Shown here piece after piece: positions 1 through 10,636 of a DNA stretch of 64,000 nt (position 1 is its first letter; each line of letters starts with the position of its first letter). Source of the DNA: Gammaproteobacteria bacterium (GTDB taxonomy: Bacteria > Pseudomonadota > Gammaproteobacteria > Arenicellales > Poriferihabitantaceae); the NCBI GenBank assembly GCA_026708585.1, contig JAPOUQ010000010.1, positions 1 to 64,000 on the forward strand, in the 5' to 3' direction. Made by a program: the position numbers and the translations under genes. The notes under the pieces are model-generated. The model saw nothing but the letters and a program-made list of their open reading frames with translations, had not been told where the DNA came from and searched no databases.

Positions 1-84
1 GTAATTTGTGCTCAATCAATCCTGTTAACAATACAGGTTACAATCTGACCCAAGTTAATCATTAATCATTAATGTGCTATCAAG

Positions 85-723
85 ATGTTTCGACCAAGAC
101 GTTCACGCTCTTTATTCAATACCAGAAGGTCACGATCGATTATTCGACAGATTACGAATCCCCGAAGATCAACAAAAATTCGTATACCAGGGTTGAGCAC
201 GCCCAATTTCAGACCAGCTAGCCTGAATAAACTCTTATTCCCAAGAAGGCCAACATTGTGGGGTTTGTTCTGGAAGATTATCAAAGTTAGCTTTCGTGAC
301 AAATTCAATGGTTCACCATACATTGTTGACGGGGATACAATACGTGTCGGCGATGCGTCAATTCGACTTCATGGGATCGATGCACCTGAAATGGGTCAAA
401 TGGCTCAAAGGATCGACGGCAAGTGGTATGACCAAGGCGAATTCGTGAAGGAGGAATTAATGCAATTCATCAGCGGTCGCTCTGTTCAAGTCGAAGTGAT
501 TTCGAAAGATAAATATCGAAGGACAGTTGGTATCGTTCAATGTGATGGTATTGATGTAAATTCTTGGTTGGTAGAAAAAGGCTATGCTATATCAGCCTAT
601 GGTGATACGTACAAGCATGCAGAGCGAAGAGCGAGGAGAGCAAAGATCGGTATATGGGGGGACAAGATATCCTTTCATCCGGGAGAATGGAGAAAAAAAG
701 CATCAAAAGCGCGAACTTTATGA
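85..723 (+). CDS. Staphylococcal-nuclease-like (SNase/TNase fold) protein with Arg-rich N-terminus
   Basis: The 212-residue product carries an SNase-like OB-fold domain at about residues 76-200. The signature VDGDTIRV lies at 81-88 and RLHGIDAPE at 94-102, followed by KYRRTVG (143-149) and a C-terminal WGD segment. These match the calcium-dependent phosphodiesterase fold that cuts DNA or RNA. The first 55 residues are odd: about 14 arginines, with RSRS-type repeats, and no conventional signal peptide. A short hydrophobic stretch (LWGLFWKII, 58-66) precedes the domain and might be a membrane or export element. The start at 85 is the first ATG in the open frame, but its ribosome-binding site is poor and the gene could begin further downstream. 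It stands alone upstream of carA. The domain is confident; substrate and location are not known. Confidence 0.8.
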   Translation: MFRPRRSRSLFNTRRSRSIIRQITNPRRSTKIRIPGLSTPNFRPASLNKLLFPRRPTLWGLFWKIIKVSFRDKFNGSPYIVDGDTIRVGDASIRLHGIDAPEMGQMAQRIDGKWYDQGEFVKEELMQFISGRSVQVEVISKDKYRRTVGIVQCDGIDVNSWLVEKGYAISAYGDTYKHAERRARRAKIGIWGDKISFHPGEWRKKASKARTL

Positions 724-889
724 ATTATTAATTCAGGTTTTTTATCGGTGATATCGTCTGTTTTGATACTTTTGTAAATTGTAATGAGTGGTTGTAGAAT
801 CTACAAGCCATTGAGACGGATTATCATCGATTCAGAGTTGATCAAGTAAATTAGATTGACATCATAAACAACGGTTATCGGAGAAACCA

Positions 890-2011
890 TTGCAATCGAA
901 AGCCATACTTGCACTTGAAGACGGAACAGTTTTTGAAGGAAAATCAATTGGTGCTGATGGAATTCGGTCAGGGGAAGTAGTGTTTAATACTTCAATGACC
1001 GGATATCAGGAGATTTTGACCGATCCATCTTATGCTCGACAATTAGTTGCATTAACCTATCCCCACATCGGCAATGTTGGTACCAATCGGGAAGACCGAG
1101 AATCAGAGCAGATATTTTGCTCCGGTTTAATCGTTCGGGATTGTTCAAGGTTGATCAGTAATTGGCGTTCGAATAGCTCGCTTACAGATTATCTGAAAGC
1201 TCACAATCGGCAAGGAATCAGCGATATTGACACTCGTAGGTTAACTCGAATCTTGAGAACCAAAGGTGCACAAAGAGGATGCATTTTGGCGGGTAAGAAT
1301 ATCGATGCACAAACAGCATTGACCGAGGCACGAGATTTTCCCGGACTGTTAGGTATGGATCTTGCCCAATATGTCTCAGTGTCAGATGCATATGATTGGA
1401 AGGAATCAGTTTGGGATATTGAACAAGGTTATCTCAATCCACCCGCTTCAAAATTCAAAGTGGTTGCTTATGACTTTGGGATTAAGAAAAATATTCTCAG
1501 ACTACTTTCAAGCAGAGGATGCCAAACTCGAGTTGTACCGGCAAAAACACCTGCTCAAGATGTTTTCGATCTAGAGCCTGATGGTGTATTTTTGTCAAAC
1601 GGTCCCGGTGATCCAGAACCCTGTAGTTATGCCATAAAGGCGATCAAGGACATTCTAAAACAAGGAATTCCAATATTTGGTATTTGCCTTGGTCATCAGT
1701 TGCTCGCTCTAGCGAGCGGCGCAAAAACCGAGAAAATGAAATTCGGTCATCATGGGGCAAATCACCCTGTTCTTGATATTCAAACTGGCAAGGTCCTTAT
1801 CACTAGCCAAAATCATGGTTTTACAGTCACAGAAAGTTCCTTAAACAAACATACGATAGTCACGCATCGATCTCTATTTGATGGCACCGTACAAGGTATT
1901 CAACGAACCGATGTTCCTGCCTTTTCCTTTCAGGGACATCCAGAAGCAAGTCCGGGTCCGCGTGATATTCATGGTCTGTTTGATCGTTTTGTGAGCCTTA
2001 TTCAAAGCTAG
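890..2011 (+). CDS. carA: Carbamoyl-phosphate synthase small (glutaminase) subunit
   Basis: CarA hydrolyses glutamine and channels ammonia to CarB for carbamoyl phosphate, which feeds arginine and pyrimidine synthesis. The N-terminal CPSase-specific domain fills about residues 1-185 and a class I amidotransferase domain follows. The catalytic triad is visible: Cys266 in GICLGHQ, with His350 and Glu352 in GHPEA. The CarA-specific motif [13 protein letters not shown] is also present. The length of 373 aa is normal (E. coli about 382). The start is TTG at 890, preceded by CGGAGA about six bases upstream. carB begins 13 bases after the stop, so the two are one operon. I did not see a clear attenuator or arginine/pyrimidine operator in the 166 bases upstream. 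Confidence 0.97.
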   Translation: MQSKAILALEDGTVFEGKSIGADGIRSGEVVFNTSMTGYQEILTDPSYARQLVALTYPHIGNVGTNREDRESEQIFCSGLIVRDCSRLISNWRSNSSLTDYLKAHNRQGISDIDTRRLTRILRTKGAQRGCILAGKNIDAQTALTEARDFPGLLGMDLAQYVSVSDAYDWKESVWDIEQGYLNPPASKFKVVAYDFGIKKNILRLLSSRGCQTRVVPAKTPAQDVFDLEPDGVFLSNGPGDPEPCSYAIKAIKDILKQGIPIFGICLGHQLLALASGAKTEKMKFGHHGANHPVLDIQTGKVLITSQNHGFTVTESSLNKHTIVTHRSLFDGTVQGIQRTDVPAFSFQGHPEASPGPRDIHGLFDRFVSLIQS

Positions 2012-2024
2012 GGAAGCTTCATCA

Positions 2025-5000
2025 ATGCCTAAACGTAATGATATTCAAAATATCCTCATTATAGGAGCGGGTCCAATTGTTATAGGACAAGCTTGTGAGT
2101 TTGATTATTCAGGCGTTCAAGCATGTAAAGCACTCAAGGAAGAGGGTTATAGAGTGGTTCTGGTGAATTCAAATCCAGCTACCATTATGACTGACCCTGA
2201 GTTTGCTGACTCGACTTATATCGAGCCAATTAACTCGAATACAGTTTCCCGAATTATCGAAATTGAACGCCCCGATGCCATCTTGCCGACGATGGGAGGC
2301 CAGACAGCCCTTAACTGCGCACTCGATCTCAACCGTTTAGGTGTTTTGGAAAAATATGGAGTGAAAATGATTGGTGCAAAACCAGAGGCCATTGATAAAG
2401 CAGAGGATCGAGAACTATTCCGTCAGGCCATGAAGTCAATTGGCCTTGAGACAGTTACTGGAAAATTGGCTCACTCTCTGGATGACGCAAGAAAAATTGT
2501 CAATGAATTGGGATTTCCCGCAATCATTCGACCTTCATTTACCCTCGGAGGAAGTGGTGGTGGAATTGCCTACAACGCGGAAGAATTCGAAATCATTTGT
2601 GCACATGGTCTGGAAATATCACCAGTTGGGGAATTGTTAATTGAAAAAAGTATTATCGGTTGGAAAGAATTTGAAATGGAGGTCGTGCGAGACAGAAATG
2701 ACAACTGCATCATCATTTGCGCGATTGAAAATTTTGATCCGATGGGGGTCCATACTGGTGACTCGGTCACAGTTGCACCAGCCCAAACTCTTACCGATAA
2801 AGAGTATCAAATCATGCGTGATGCTAGTATTGCAGTTTTGCGTGAGATTGGTGTTGAAACCGGTGGGTCCAATGTGCAATTTGCTATCAATCCCGAAGAT
2901 GGTCAATTAATCATTATTGAAATGAATCCTCGAGTATCACGTTCATCGGCACTAGCTTCAAAAGCAACAGGATTCCCGATAGCCAAGGTGGCAGCAAAAC
3001 TTGCTGTGGGTTATACCCTAGACGAACTCAGTAACGATATTACTGGAGGAAGAACCCCGGCTTCCTTTGAGCCGACTATAGACTATGTGGTTACCAAGAT
3101 ACCGCGTTTTGATTTTGAAAAGTTTCCTGCGGCTGACTCTACCCTGACAACACAAATGAAATCTGTGGGAGAAGTTATGGCTATCGGAAGAACTTTCCAG
3201 GAATCTGTTCAAAAAGCTCTAAGAAGCCTTGAGATTGGATCAGACGGTTTCGATGATATGCCTGTTCCGGACGATCATCCAGAAGATTATCTAAACTCGA
3301 AATTAGGTATTCCTGGAGCTCGGCGATTGTGGTATTTGGCGCAAGCATTTCGATCAGGAATGGATCGACAGATGATTTATTCCATATCCAAGATCGATCA
3401 CTGGTTTTTGGAGCAAATCGAAGATCTCATAATCAGTGAACAGAAGATTGTTTCAGATAATTTCGCAACTGTTGATGCTGCAAATGTACGGCATTGGAAA
3501 TCACAAGGATTTTCTGATCGCCGCCTAGCTAAGCTATTCGGTGTTGAAGAATCAGATATACGCAAATACCGTCACACCGAAAATATTCACCCTGTCTACA
3601 AACGTGTTGATTCATGTGCCGGTGAATTCGACACCTCAACTGCATATATGTATTCCTCTTATGATGAGGAATGTGAATCCATGCCAACTGATCGTAAAAA
3701 AATTATCGTATTGGGAGGTGGTCCAAACCGAATCGGACAAGGCATTGAATTTGATTATTGTTGTGTTCATGCATCCATAGCACTGCGTGAAGATGGGTAC
3801 GAGATCATCATGATCAACTGTAATCCTGAGACAGTTTCCACTGATTATGATACGTCTGATAGGCTGTACTTTGAACCGTTGACCCTCGAAGATGTTCTGG
3901 AAATTGTCAAAATAGAGAATCCCTTGGGCATTATTGTGCAATTTGGTGGACAAACTCCTCTTAAACTTGCTAGACAGCTCGAACAGGCAGGTGCTCCAAT
4001 TATTGGGACTTCTCCATCATCGATACACCAAGCGGAAGATCGCGAGTATTTTCAACAGTTACTATCCGATCTCGACTTGCTCCAACCACCTAATCGAACT
4101 GCAACGGACTCCAAACATGCACTTGAGTTAGCGAATGAGATTGGTTATCCCATTGTAGTGAGACCCTCCTATGTATTGGGGGGGCGTGGTATGGAAATTG
4201 TCCATGATCCTGAGGAACTTGAGCACTATATGAGTTCCGCATTGAGCGTATCGTTTGACTCTCCGGTCTTACTTGATCGCTTTTTGGATGATGCGGTCGA
4301 AGTCGATGTGGATGCTGTCTGTGATGCAGAGAACATTGTGATTGGTGGGGTGATGGAACATATTGAGGCAGCCGGTGTTCATTCTGGAGACTCAGCTTGT
4401 TCTCTACCACCATGGACTCTGAGTTCAGATATTCAAGATGAATTAAAGAGACAAACTAAAGAGATGGCCAAATTCCTCAACGTACTCGGTTTGGTTAACG
4501 TTCAATTTGCGGTGAAAGATAATGTTGTGTATGTGCTGGAAGTGAATCCCCGAGCATCGAGAACTGTTCCGTTCGTATCCAAGGCAACTTCAAGACCCCT
4601 CGCCAAAATAGCAGCTCGTTGCATGGCGGGAAAAACTCTGAATGAGCAAGGGGTTTCTGGCGAAATCATTCCTCAGTTCTTCTCGGTTAAGGAAGCAGTT
4701 TTCCCATTTATTAAATTTCCAGGGGTGGATACGGTGTTGGGGCCAGAAATGAAAAGCACAGGAGAAGTAATGGGAATTGGAGCTACTTTTGGGGAAGCGT
4801 TTCGCAAATCTCAGGAAGCTGCTTATTCGCCTGTTCCAAATGATGGAAATATGCTGTTTAGTCTTCGCAAGGAGGATCAGCAAGATAGCGTGGATGTAGT
4901 TCGATATTTTTACGAAGCCGGCTTTAAGATTTTAGCAACTGAAGGTACAGCCAAAGTAATTCAAGAAGCTGGAATTGAGGTCGAGCGGGTTAACAAAGTC

Positions 5001-5258
5001 ATTGAAGGGCGCCCGCATGTTGTGGACATGATCAAGAACGGTGAAATTGGGTTGATGGTGAACACTACATCTGGAAGGCAAAGTTTAAGGGATTCCTATA
5101 CAATTCGACGGGAAGCCTTGCAGGCAAAGGTTACGTATTATACGACTCTCGCTTCAGCCAAAGCGGCGGTTGCAGCTCATCAGAAACTGGAATCGAGCGT
5201 TGTCAATCGACTTCAAGACTTGCATCAGGCGATTTCGGTAACTCACAGAAAAAACTAA
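2025..5258 (+). CDS. carB: Carbamoyl-phosphate synthase large subunit
   Basis: CarB makes carbamoyl phosphate from bicarbonate, ammonia and two ATP. At 1077 aa it has full family length. The two homologous ATP-grasp halves are visible: the first opens with [15 protein letters not shown] near residue 15 and the second with [15 protein letters not shown] near 563. The glycine-rich nucleotide loops LGGSGGG and LGGRGME are both present. The last ~140 residues form the MGS-like allosteric domain. It sits 13 bases after carA and 54 bases before the start chosen for greA. No truncation or frameshift is visible, and the several ORFs in other frames are shadows. Confidence 0.98.
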   Translation: MPKRNDIQNILIIGAGPIVIGQACEFDYSGVQACKALKEEGYRVVLVNSNPATIMTDPEFADSTYIEPINSNTVSRIIEIERPDAILPTMGGQTALNCALDLNRLGVLEKYGVKMIGAKPEAIDKAEDRELFRQAMKSIGLETVTGKLAHSLDDARKIVNELGFPAIIRPSFTLGGSGGGIAYNAEEFEIICAHGLEISPVGELLIEKSIIGWKEFEMEVVRDRNDNCIIICAIENFDPMGVHTGDSVTVAPAQTLTDKEYQIMRDASIAVLREIGVETGGSNVQFAINPEDGQLIIIEMNPRVSRSSALASKATGFPIAKVAAKLAVGYTLDELSNDITGGRTPASFEPTIDYVVTKIPRFDFEKFPAADSTLTTQMKSVGEVMAIGRTFQESVQKALRSLEIGSDGFDDMPVPDDHPEDYLNSKLGIPGARRLWYLAQAFRSGMDRQMIYSISKIDHWFLEQIEDLIISEQKIVSDNFATVDAANVRHWKSQGFSDRRLAKLFGVEESDIRKYRHTENIHPVYKRVDSCAGEFDTSTAYMYSSYDEECESMPTDRKKIIVLGGGPNRIGQGIEFDYCCVHASIALREDGYEIIMINCNPETVSTDYDTSDRLYFEPLTLEDVLEIVKIENPLGIIVQFGGQTPLKLARQLEQAGAPIIGTSPSSIHQAEDREYFQQLLSDLDLLQPPNRTATDSKHALELANEIGYPIVVRPSYVLGGRGMEIVHDPEELEHYMSSALSVSFDSPVLLDRFLDDAVEVDVDAVCDAENIVIGGVMEHIEAAGVHSGDSACSLPPWTLSSDIQDELKRQTKEMAKFLNVLGLVNVQFAVKDNVVYVLEVNPRASRTVPFVSKATSRPLAKIAARCMAGKTLNEQGVSGEIIPQFFSVKEAVFPFIKFPGVDTVLGPEMKSTGEVMGIGATFGEAFRKSQEAAYSPVPNDGNMLFSLRKEDQQDSVDVVRYFYEAGFKILATEGTAKVIQEAGIEVERVNKVIEGRPHVVDMIKNGEIGLMVNTTSGRQSLRDSYTIRREALQAKVTYYTTLASAKAAVAAHQKLESSVVNRLQDLHQAISVTHRKN

Positions 5259-5312
5259 TATAAGGCTAAATGTGTCTTGGTTTTTGGATTATCTTGCGAG
5301 ACTATAAATGAA

Positions 5313-5798
5313 ATGACAGACCGTATTCTTTTGACGAAGCTTGGCGCTCAATCTTTGCATCAAGAGCTAAAAAAATTGAAAAGTGAAGATCGCCCAAGAA
5401 TTATCTCGGCCATTGCTGAGGCTAGGGCTCATGGCGATCTATCCGAAAATGCAGAATATCATGCTGCAAAGGAGCAGCAGGGTTTCATTGAGGCAAGAAT
5501 CAAACTTCTTGAATCAACACTTTCGGCTGCTGAAGTAATTGATCCGGCAAAGATTGCGAATCCAGACAAGGTTTTCTTTGGTGCAATGATTGAATTATAT
5601 GATGTTGATCGTGATACAACCGTTAAATATCAACTTGTTGGGAATCTAGAAGCAGATATATCGCTTGGAAAAATATCAATTAGCTCTCCCATTGGTAAAG
5701 CACTAGTTGGCAAATCAGTGGGTGACGAAATACAAGTGAATACTCCGAGTGGTTCACGCCTTTATGAGCTAGTGGGAGCGAGTTATGAAAACGAGTGA
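5313..5798 (+). CDS. greA: Transcription elongation factor GreA
   Basis: GreA rescues backtracked RNA polymerase by stimulating transcript cleavage. The N-terminal coiled coil holds the conserved EARAHGDLSENAEYHAAKE segment, whose acidic tip residues act at the polymerase active site, and the C-terminal FKBP-like domain follows. The frame is open from a TTG at 5277, but the family begins at the MTDRILLTKLG segment, so I place the start at ATG 5313. This gives 161 aa, close to the usual 158. It follows carB as in many gammaproteobacteria. Its TGA overlaps a possible GTG start of the helicase gene by four bases. Confidence 0.96.
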   Translation: MTDRILLTKLGAQSLHQELKKLKSEDRPRIISAIAEARAHGDLSENAEYHAAKEQQGFIEARIKLLESTLSAAEVIDPAKIANPDKVFFGAMIELYDVDRDTTVKYQLVGNLEADISLGKISISSPIGKALVGKSVGDEIQVNTPSGSRLYELVGASYENE

Positions 5799-5845
5799 TT
5801 TTCCGGATTACAAGTTGTATTACGAAAAATGCCGAAAAAAACCTG

Positions 5846-8800
5846 ATGAAAATCGATCCAAGCAAAAAGCAAAAATCAGTTTATGTAGGGCATAGTGTCT
5901 GGATTCCCGGTGAAGTTTCTGAATTCAATAATCATGGAACTTTTGTATTTTGGGTTGAAACTCAATCTAGCGATCACAAGCCTGCTAAGAAAAATTCGGC
6001 TCAGCATCCTTATCATCTAACAGAGAATGATGAATTAATTGATTTTCTAAAATCAAATTTATTGTTTACTCAAAACCTGATTAATCAACTCAAACCGGAG
6101 TTGATGTCCTTTTATGTGACTTTACCCGGAATTCGAGGTAAGGTTTTGCCCAGTGCTGAAATGGCCCAAATGCTAGGTGATTTTTTGCCCGAGGATCCCA
6201 ACGATTATAATTGGCAAGAATGGAAGGTTCAGGGATTAGCAATCTCTCGACCATTGCTTTTTCTGAAAGAATTACATTACACCTCACCGTTTCATCCATC
6301 TTATTTCTGTCAAGCCAGTGATCTCAAATTCTGGGGCAGATATTCTCAACTATTTGGGAATATTGTAATGCGTCATCAATTTTTACCGACTATGAAATGT
6401 TATCAACCAAGCGATAAAGGTGACGGATTACAGGTATTTAGCGGCTGGTCTCTAGCTTCACTACAATATGAAAATGCCCTAGATAAATTCGCAAAATCAA
6501 TGCCGATAGTGTGTAGATCGGTTTACAGAACCAAACCAAAAAAACGCACATTAGAACAGTTGGAGTGCTTGTCGTCCATTGAGTTACTCCAGCATTTTTC
6601 GGAACAGCAACTTGAACAATTGGTAATTGACTCAAGAGTTCCGGTTACAACCCTGAATAAATTTACTGGGCACTGGCCTGCGGATGCCTTGGTTAATTTA
6701 GGTCAGAATGATCAACTAGATACGAAAGGGAAACTAAATCCTCCTGAGTTGCCTACTTTGGAGGACTGGCATCACTGGCGGACATGGCAAAGCAGGATAG
6801 CTGGTCAACAAAGCCAAAACCTGAGAGGCGAGAATCGAGACAGCACGGGTTTTCAATTTGGCATTCGGTTACATGAGCCTGACGTGGGTGACGGTCAAGA
6901 TTGGCGAATTCATTTCTTTGTATCTGCATATGATGATCCTTCACTCCAAATTAATCTTGGTGAGTGGTGGGGATTATCAAAACTCCAACAGAGCAAATGG
7001 CTTAGTCGTTTTGGGAGTCAATTCGAGCATCATCTTTTAATATCAATGGCTCAAGCAGCCCGGATATGTCCTCTGCTATGGGAATGTATGGAAACTTCCC
7101 AGCCAGTAGGTATGCAAATCAATCTTGAAATTGCCTATGATTTTCTCAAGAACGATGCTTTATTGCTCGAATCTGCAGGATTTAGGGTACTCCTTCCGAG
7201 TTGGTGGTTATCGAAGAATCGTCAACGTGCTCGTATTCGAATCAATGCATCAGGGAAATCCAAAAAACAGAGTTCAAGTCAATCATCACCCGGCAAATTT
7301 ACTATGGGTTCGGTTGTTGAGTTCAATTTTGAACTTTCAATCGGTGAACAGTCGGTTAGTTATGAAGAATGGCAGGAATTGGTCAATGCAAAGTCATCGC
7401 TGGTGAAATTTCGTGGTGAGTGGATGGAGTTAGACAGCGATCACATGGATGGCATTCTCAAGCGTTGGCAGGATCAAGATGAATCAGAAACACCTTCTGT
7501 TTCACTTCAGAACATGCTCAAAGAAATCTCAGAAGCCGACAAGGAAATGACAGAATTTGTATTCGATGAGGTTCTGTCAGATATTCTGGGCAAACTGGAG
7601 GCAAAAGAGACGATTGAATCGTTGGGCAACCCCAAAGATCTGGATGGAGAATTGAGACCCTATCAAAAGCAGGGCTTATCCTGGCTTTCCTGTATGAACA
7701 ATTTGGGCTTAAATTCCTGTTTAGCCGATGATATGGGACTGGGCAAGACAATACAGATTATTGCACTCCTGTTGCATGAACAAGAAGAGAAAGAATCTGC
7801 AAAAAGTCGAAAATTAACCCCAACACTGTTAATCGCACCTACGTCGGTATTGAGTAATTGGTATAAGGAAATCCAGAGATTTGCACCAAAACTGAAATGT
7901 GTCATTCATCATGGCAGTGATCGAATTACTAAAACTGATGAATTAAAACAACTACGAAACGAGCATGATGTTTTAATTACATCTTTCACTCTTATCCGCA
8001 ATGATAGTGCATTATTCAAATCTCAAAACTGGCACCGAATTGTGGTAGACGAGGCGCAAAATATAAAGAATCCCGATTCTGCTCAGACTCGAGCAATTTG
8101 CTCGCTGAAATCGACTCACCGAATCGCCCTTACAGGAACCCCTGTAGAAAACCGATTGATGGATATGTGGTCGCTATTTCATTTTCTTACGCCCGGTTAT
8201 CTTGGAAATAAAACTAGTTTTCGAAAAGCCTATGAGCTGCCGATTCAACGGGAACGTGATCCGGCAAAGACAAAACAATTACAAAATCTGGTGCATCCAT
8301 TCATTCTGCGCCGAATGAAAACAGATTCGAATATCATCGATGATCTCCCCGAAAAAGTAGAGCAAAAGGTGTACTGTAACCTGACCAAGGAGCAGGCTTC
8401 GCTATACGAGGCTACTGTCAAAGAAGTGGAGCAACAACTGGAAAGTGTCGAAGGAATCCAACGAAAAGGGTTAATGCTCGCTACTTTGACCAAGCTCAAA
8501 CAAATCTGTAATCATCCAAGTCAGTTCTTACAGGATGGAAGTGCATTTGCGCAAATTCGTTCTCATAAACTCTTACGTCTTAATGAAATGGTTGAGGAGG
8601 CACTTGCCGAATCATCGAGTATGCTGGTGTTTACTCAGTTTACGGAATTGGGTGAGCAACTTGAAAAGTTTCTGCGTAATTATCACCATTGTCCAGTGCA
8701 TTATTTGCATGGTGGAACTAGTCGTAAGAATCGAGAACAAATGATCGAAAGTTTTCAGTCTACAAATACCCCTGTGGGAATATTTGTTCTTTCCTTGAAA

Positions 8801-9109
8801 GCCGGAGGAGTCGGAATTACTCTAACACGCGCGAATCATGTTTTTCATTTTGATCGTTGGTGGAATCCAGCTGTTGAAAATCAGGCAACGGATCGGGCAT
8901 ATCGTATTGGGCAAAAAAACTCAGTATTTGTACATAAAATGATTACCTTGGGAACACTTGAAGAAAAAATTGATCAGATGATCGAAGATAAGCGTGCTTT
9001 GGCTGAAAGTATTATTGGTAGTGATGAAAACTGGTTAACTGAGATCGATAATGATCAATTCCGAAAATTAATCTCTTTGAATCATAAAACCATCATGGAG
9101 GCAGCATAA
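5846..9109 (+). CDS. SNF2-family (RapA/HepA-like) DEAD/DEAH-box helicase
   Basis: A large Swi2/Snf2 ATPase, about 1087 aa from ATG 5846 (1104 aa from a GTG at 5795 that overlaps the greA stop). Neither start has a good ribosome-binding site; I prefer 5846. Counting from the GTG, the helicase core fills roughly the last 480 residues. Motif I is DDMGLGKT near 646, the DEAQ box is near 751, and motif III is LTGTPVEN. In the second lobe KAGGVGIT is near 1001 and DRAYRIGQ near 1030. The first ~600 residues resemble the SNF2-associated region of bacterial family members. The stop overlaps the start of a SWIM-domain gene by one base. The same SNF2 plus SWIM pairing is known elsewhere, for example ywqA-ywqB in Bacillus. 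It probably remodels protein-nucleic-acid complexes; the target is unknown. Confidence 0.93.
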   Translation: MKIDPSKKQKSVYVGHSVWIPGEVSEFNNHGTFVFWVETQSSDHKPAKKNSAQHPYHLTENDELIDFLKSNLLFTQNLINQLKPELMSFYVTLPGIRGKVLPSAEMAQMLGDFLPEDPNDYNWQEWKVQGLAISRPLLFLKELHYTSPFHPSYFCQASDLKFWGRYSQLFGNIVMRHQFLPTMKCYQPSDKGDGLQVFSGWSLASLQYENALDKFAKSMPIVCRSVYRTKPKKRTLEQLECLSSIELLQHFSEQQLEQLVIDSRVPVTTLNKFTGHWPADALVNLGQNDQLDTKGKLNPPELPTLEDWHHWRTWQSRIAGQQSQNLRGENRDSTGFQFGIRLHEPDVGDGQDWRIHFFVSAYDDPSLQINLGEWWGLSKLQQSKWLSRFGSQFEHHLLISMAQAARICPLLWECMETSQPVGMQINLEIAYDFLKNDALLLESAGFRVLLPSWWLSKNRQRARIRINASGKSKKQSSSQSSPGKFTMGSVVEFNFELSIGEQSVSYEEWQELVNAKSSLVKFRGEWMELDSDHMDGILKRWQDQDESETPSVSLQNMLKEISEADKEMTEFVFDEVLSDILGKLEAKETIESLGNPKDLDGELRPYQKQGLSWLSCMNNLGLNSCLADDMGLGKTIQIIALLLHEQEEKESAKSRKLTPTLLIAPTSVLSNWYKEIQRFAPKLKCVIHHGSDRITKTDELKQLRNEHDVLITSFTLIRNDSALFKSQNWHRIVVDEAQNIKNPDSAQTRAICSLKSTHRIALTGTPVENRLMDMWSLFHFLTPGYLGNKTSFRKAYELPIQRERDPAKTKQLQNLVHPFILRRMKTDSNIIDDLPEKVEQKVYCNLTKEQASLYEATVKEVEQQLESVEGIQRKGLMLATLTKLKQICNHPSQFLQDGSAFAQIRSHKLLRLNEMVEEALAESSSMLVFTQFTELGEQLEKFLRNYHHCPVHYLHGGTSRKNREQMIESFQSTNTPVGIFVLSLKAGGVGITLTRANHVFHFDRWWNPAVENQATDRAYRIGQKNSVFVHKMITLGTLEEKIDQMIEDKRALAESIIGSDENWLTEIDNDQFRKLISLNHKTIMEAA

Positions 9110-9942
9110 TGGCAGTAATTCGAACTTGGTGGGGAGAAAAATTTCTAGATGTTCTGGTGCGCTATATGGACATCGGCCGACTGAAGCGTGGTAGATCGTA
9201 CTCAGGTTCACACCGGCTACTGAATTTTTCGATTGAGGGACATCAAGTCAAGGCCAAGGTGCGTGGCAATGTTAATCCCTATTTTGGGGTATACAAAGAA
9301 CCTCAATACAAAGTTTCTGTGTCTTTGCAACAATTTTCTGCAGAGGATTGGGACAAAATAGTCTCAGACATGACCAACAACGCAGCTATTCTGTCTCAAT
9401 TACTGCTCAATGAAATGCCTTCTTCTATTGAGCGTATATTTTCTGCTAGGGGGCTTCGCCTATTGCCATTGAAATCGACTGATATCATAAGCAAATGCTC
9501 ATGTCCGGATTATGTTTCTCCCTGCAAGCATGTAGCCGGTGTCTATTACAAAATTGCATCCATTCTTGACCGTGATCCGTTTCTTGCATTTCAATTGCGT
9601 GGTATGCAGTTTAAAAAATTGCACAGCGCTCTAGCCGAATCTGATTTAGGCCAAGCTCTTATACATCAGATGGAAACTCATGATCATAAATTGGAATATC
9701 ATGACAACCGCTTTCCATCCCCAGTTCGCGATCTCGAAACATTTCCTGATCTTCAATCCTTTTGGACAGGTGGTGAGTCTTTGCCGGAATTGGACGACCT
9801 CCAGAATGAGCCTGTAACCGCAGCTATTTTAATAAAAAAAGGGGGTGATTATCCAGAATTCTGGGGCCATAACAAGCCGCTGATAGAGATGATGGAGCCA
9901 ATATATGAAAGGATTATCAGAGTAAATCGAAATTCCATTTGA
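9109..9942 (+). CDS. SWIM zinc-finger domain protein
   Basis: A 277-aa protein whose ATG shares one base with the stop of the SNF2 helicase gene (TAATG), so translation is probably coupled. The SWIM motif CxCx6CxH is clear: Cys130, Cys132, Cys139 and His141 in CSCPDYVSPCKHVAG. SWIM fingers bind nucleic acid or partner proteins and often accompany SNF2 ATPases. The N-terminal part (WWGEKFLDVLVRYMD) also resembles other helicase-linked SWIM proteins. The last ~90 residues are rich in charged and polar residues and have no recognisable domain. I infer that it acts as a specificity or DNA-binding partner of the upstream ATPase. Confidence 0.88.
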   Translation: MAVIRTWWGEKFLDVLVRYMDIGRLKRGRSYSGSHRLLNFSIEGHQVKAKVRGNVNPYFGVYKEPQYKVSVSLQQFSAEDWDKIVSDMTNNAAILSQLLLNEMPSSIERIFSARGLRLLPLKSTDIISKCSCPDYVSPCKHVAGVYYKIASILDRDPFLAFQLRGMQFKKLHSALAESDLGQALIHQMETHDHKLEYHDNRFPSPVRDLETFPDLQSFWTGGESLPELDDLQNEPVTAAILIKKGGDYPEFWGHNKPLIEMMEPIYERIIRVNRNSI

Positions 9943-10108
9943 AAGTCTTTTGCTTGCAAAAAGTGATTGATAGATCATTTTGCAAATTGAGTCGCAGGTT
10001 CAAGTCAGGAGCAATAATGGTGCCCGATCGTTAGTCAGTGGTCAGTCCTGGGTTCAATTGGAATTATTGCTTCCGCGTATTTTCGATTTCTGATTTCAAG
10101 AGGGATAA

Positions 10109-10321
10109 CGAGACTGGGGGCACGTTTGGTCGTTTATTGCAGTCATATTGACGGTAGTGTTTTTGCCTAGAGCAGACGCGCAAACATATACTTACGGTTT
10201 CGGTAAATTCCCTTTGACTCTGAACGAGGTCACACTGGATACACAAATCAAATGGTGAGCAAAGGCATTTTGGGCACCAGAACTGCTAGACGGAACTCAA
10301 CGGGAGGTGAGTTCCGCCTAA
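10109..10321 (+). pseudogene. Possible remnant of a small exported-protein gene with an internal stop
   Basis: Within an otherwise gene-free stretch (9943-10636) one frame stays open from 10109 to 10321 except for a TGA at 10256-10258. Its translation looks protein-like: a hydrophobic stretch (SFIAVILTVVFL) followed by PRADAQ, resembling a signal peptide with an A-x-A cleavage site. After the stop the frame resumes with AKAFWAPELLDGTQ. There is no ATG or ribosome-binding site and I do not recognise the family. A decayed secreted-protein gene fits best; chance is possible over 70 codons. The remainder of 9943-10636 shows nothing I can name. Confidence 0.25.
10291..10316. repeat. Perfect 9-bp inverted repeat (hairpin)
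   Basis: CGGAACTCA at 10291-10299 is exactly complementary to TGAGTTCCG at 10308-10316, with an 8-base loop. It is GC-rich for the region but has no following T-run, so it is not a canonical intrinsic terminator. It lies inside the possible pseudogene and about 310 bases upstream of ndk. Role unknown. Confidence 0.5.
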
Positions 10322-10636
10322 CTGCCTAGTATTCAATTTTCATGCAAGCTTTCAATTGCTACACTCCAAGAGATAAAACACGACCAGTAGTCATCAAAAA
10401 AAGCATCAGAATCAGTCCTCAGTTTCAGTAGAAGTCAACGTAAACTACCAATTTGCTGGTGCTGTGATAGAGTATAATTATTTGCTCGTAGTAGCACAGT
10501 CATGATTTTAAAACGTGTGAGGGTTTTGCGCTCTATTCTGTCTACTGCATGACTTGCTTCAAACATGAATCATCAATTTGTGTAGGTCAAAAGCAAGATT
10601 CTCACTAACAATATTTACCTTTTAGGAGTAATGCAA

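Noticed and set aside
2637-2910. Long open frames on other frames and strand inside carB
   Set aside because: They are shadows of a highly conserved gene and show no independent motifs.
10440-10453. 14-base exact match GTAAACTACCAATT also at 27177-27190
   Set aside because: By rough count several such matches are expected by chance in 64 kb, and the flanks do not align.
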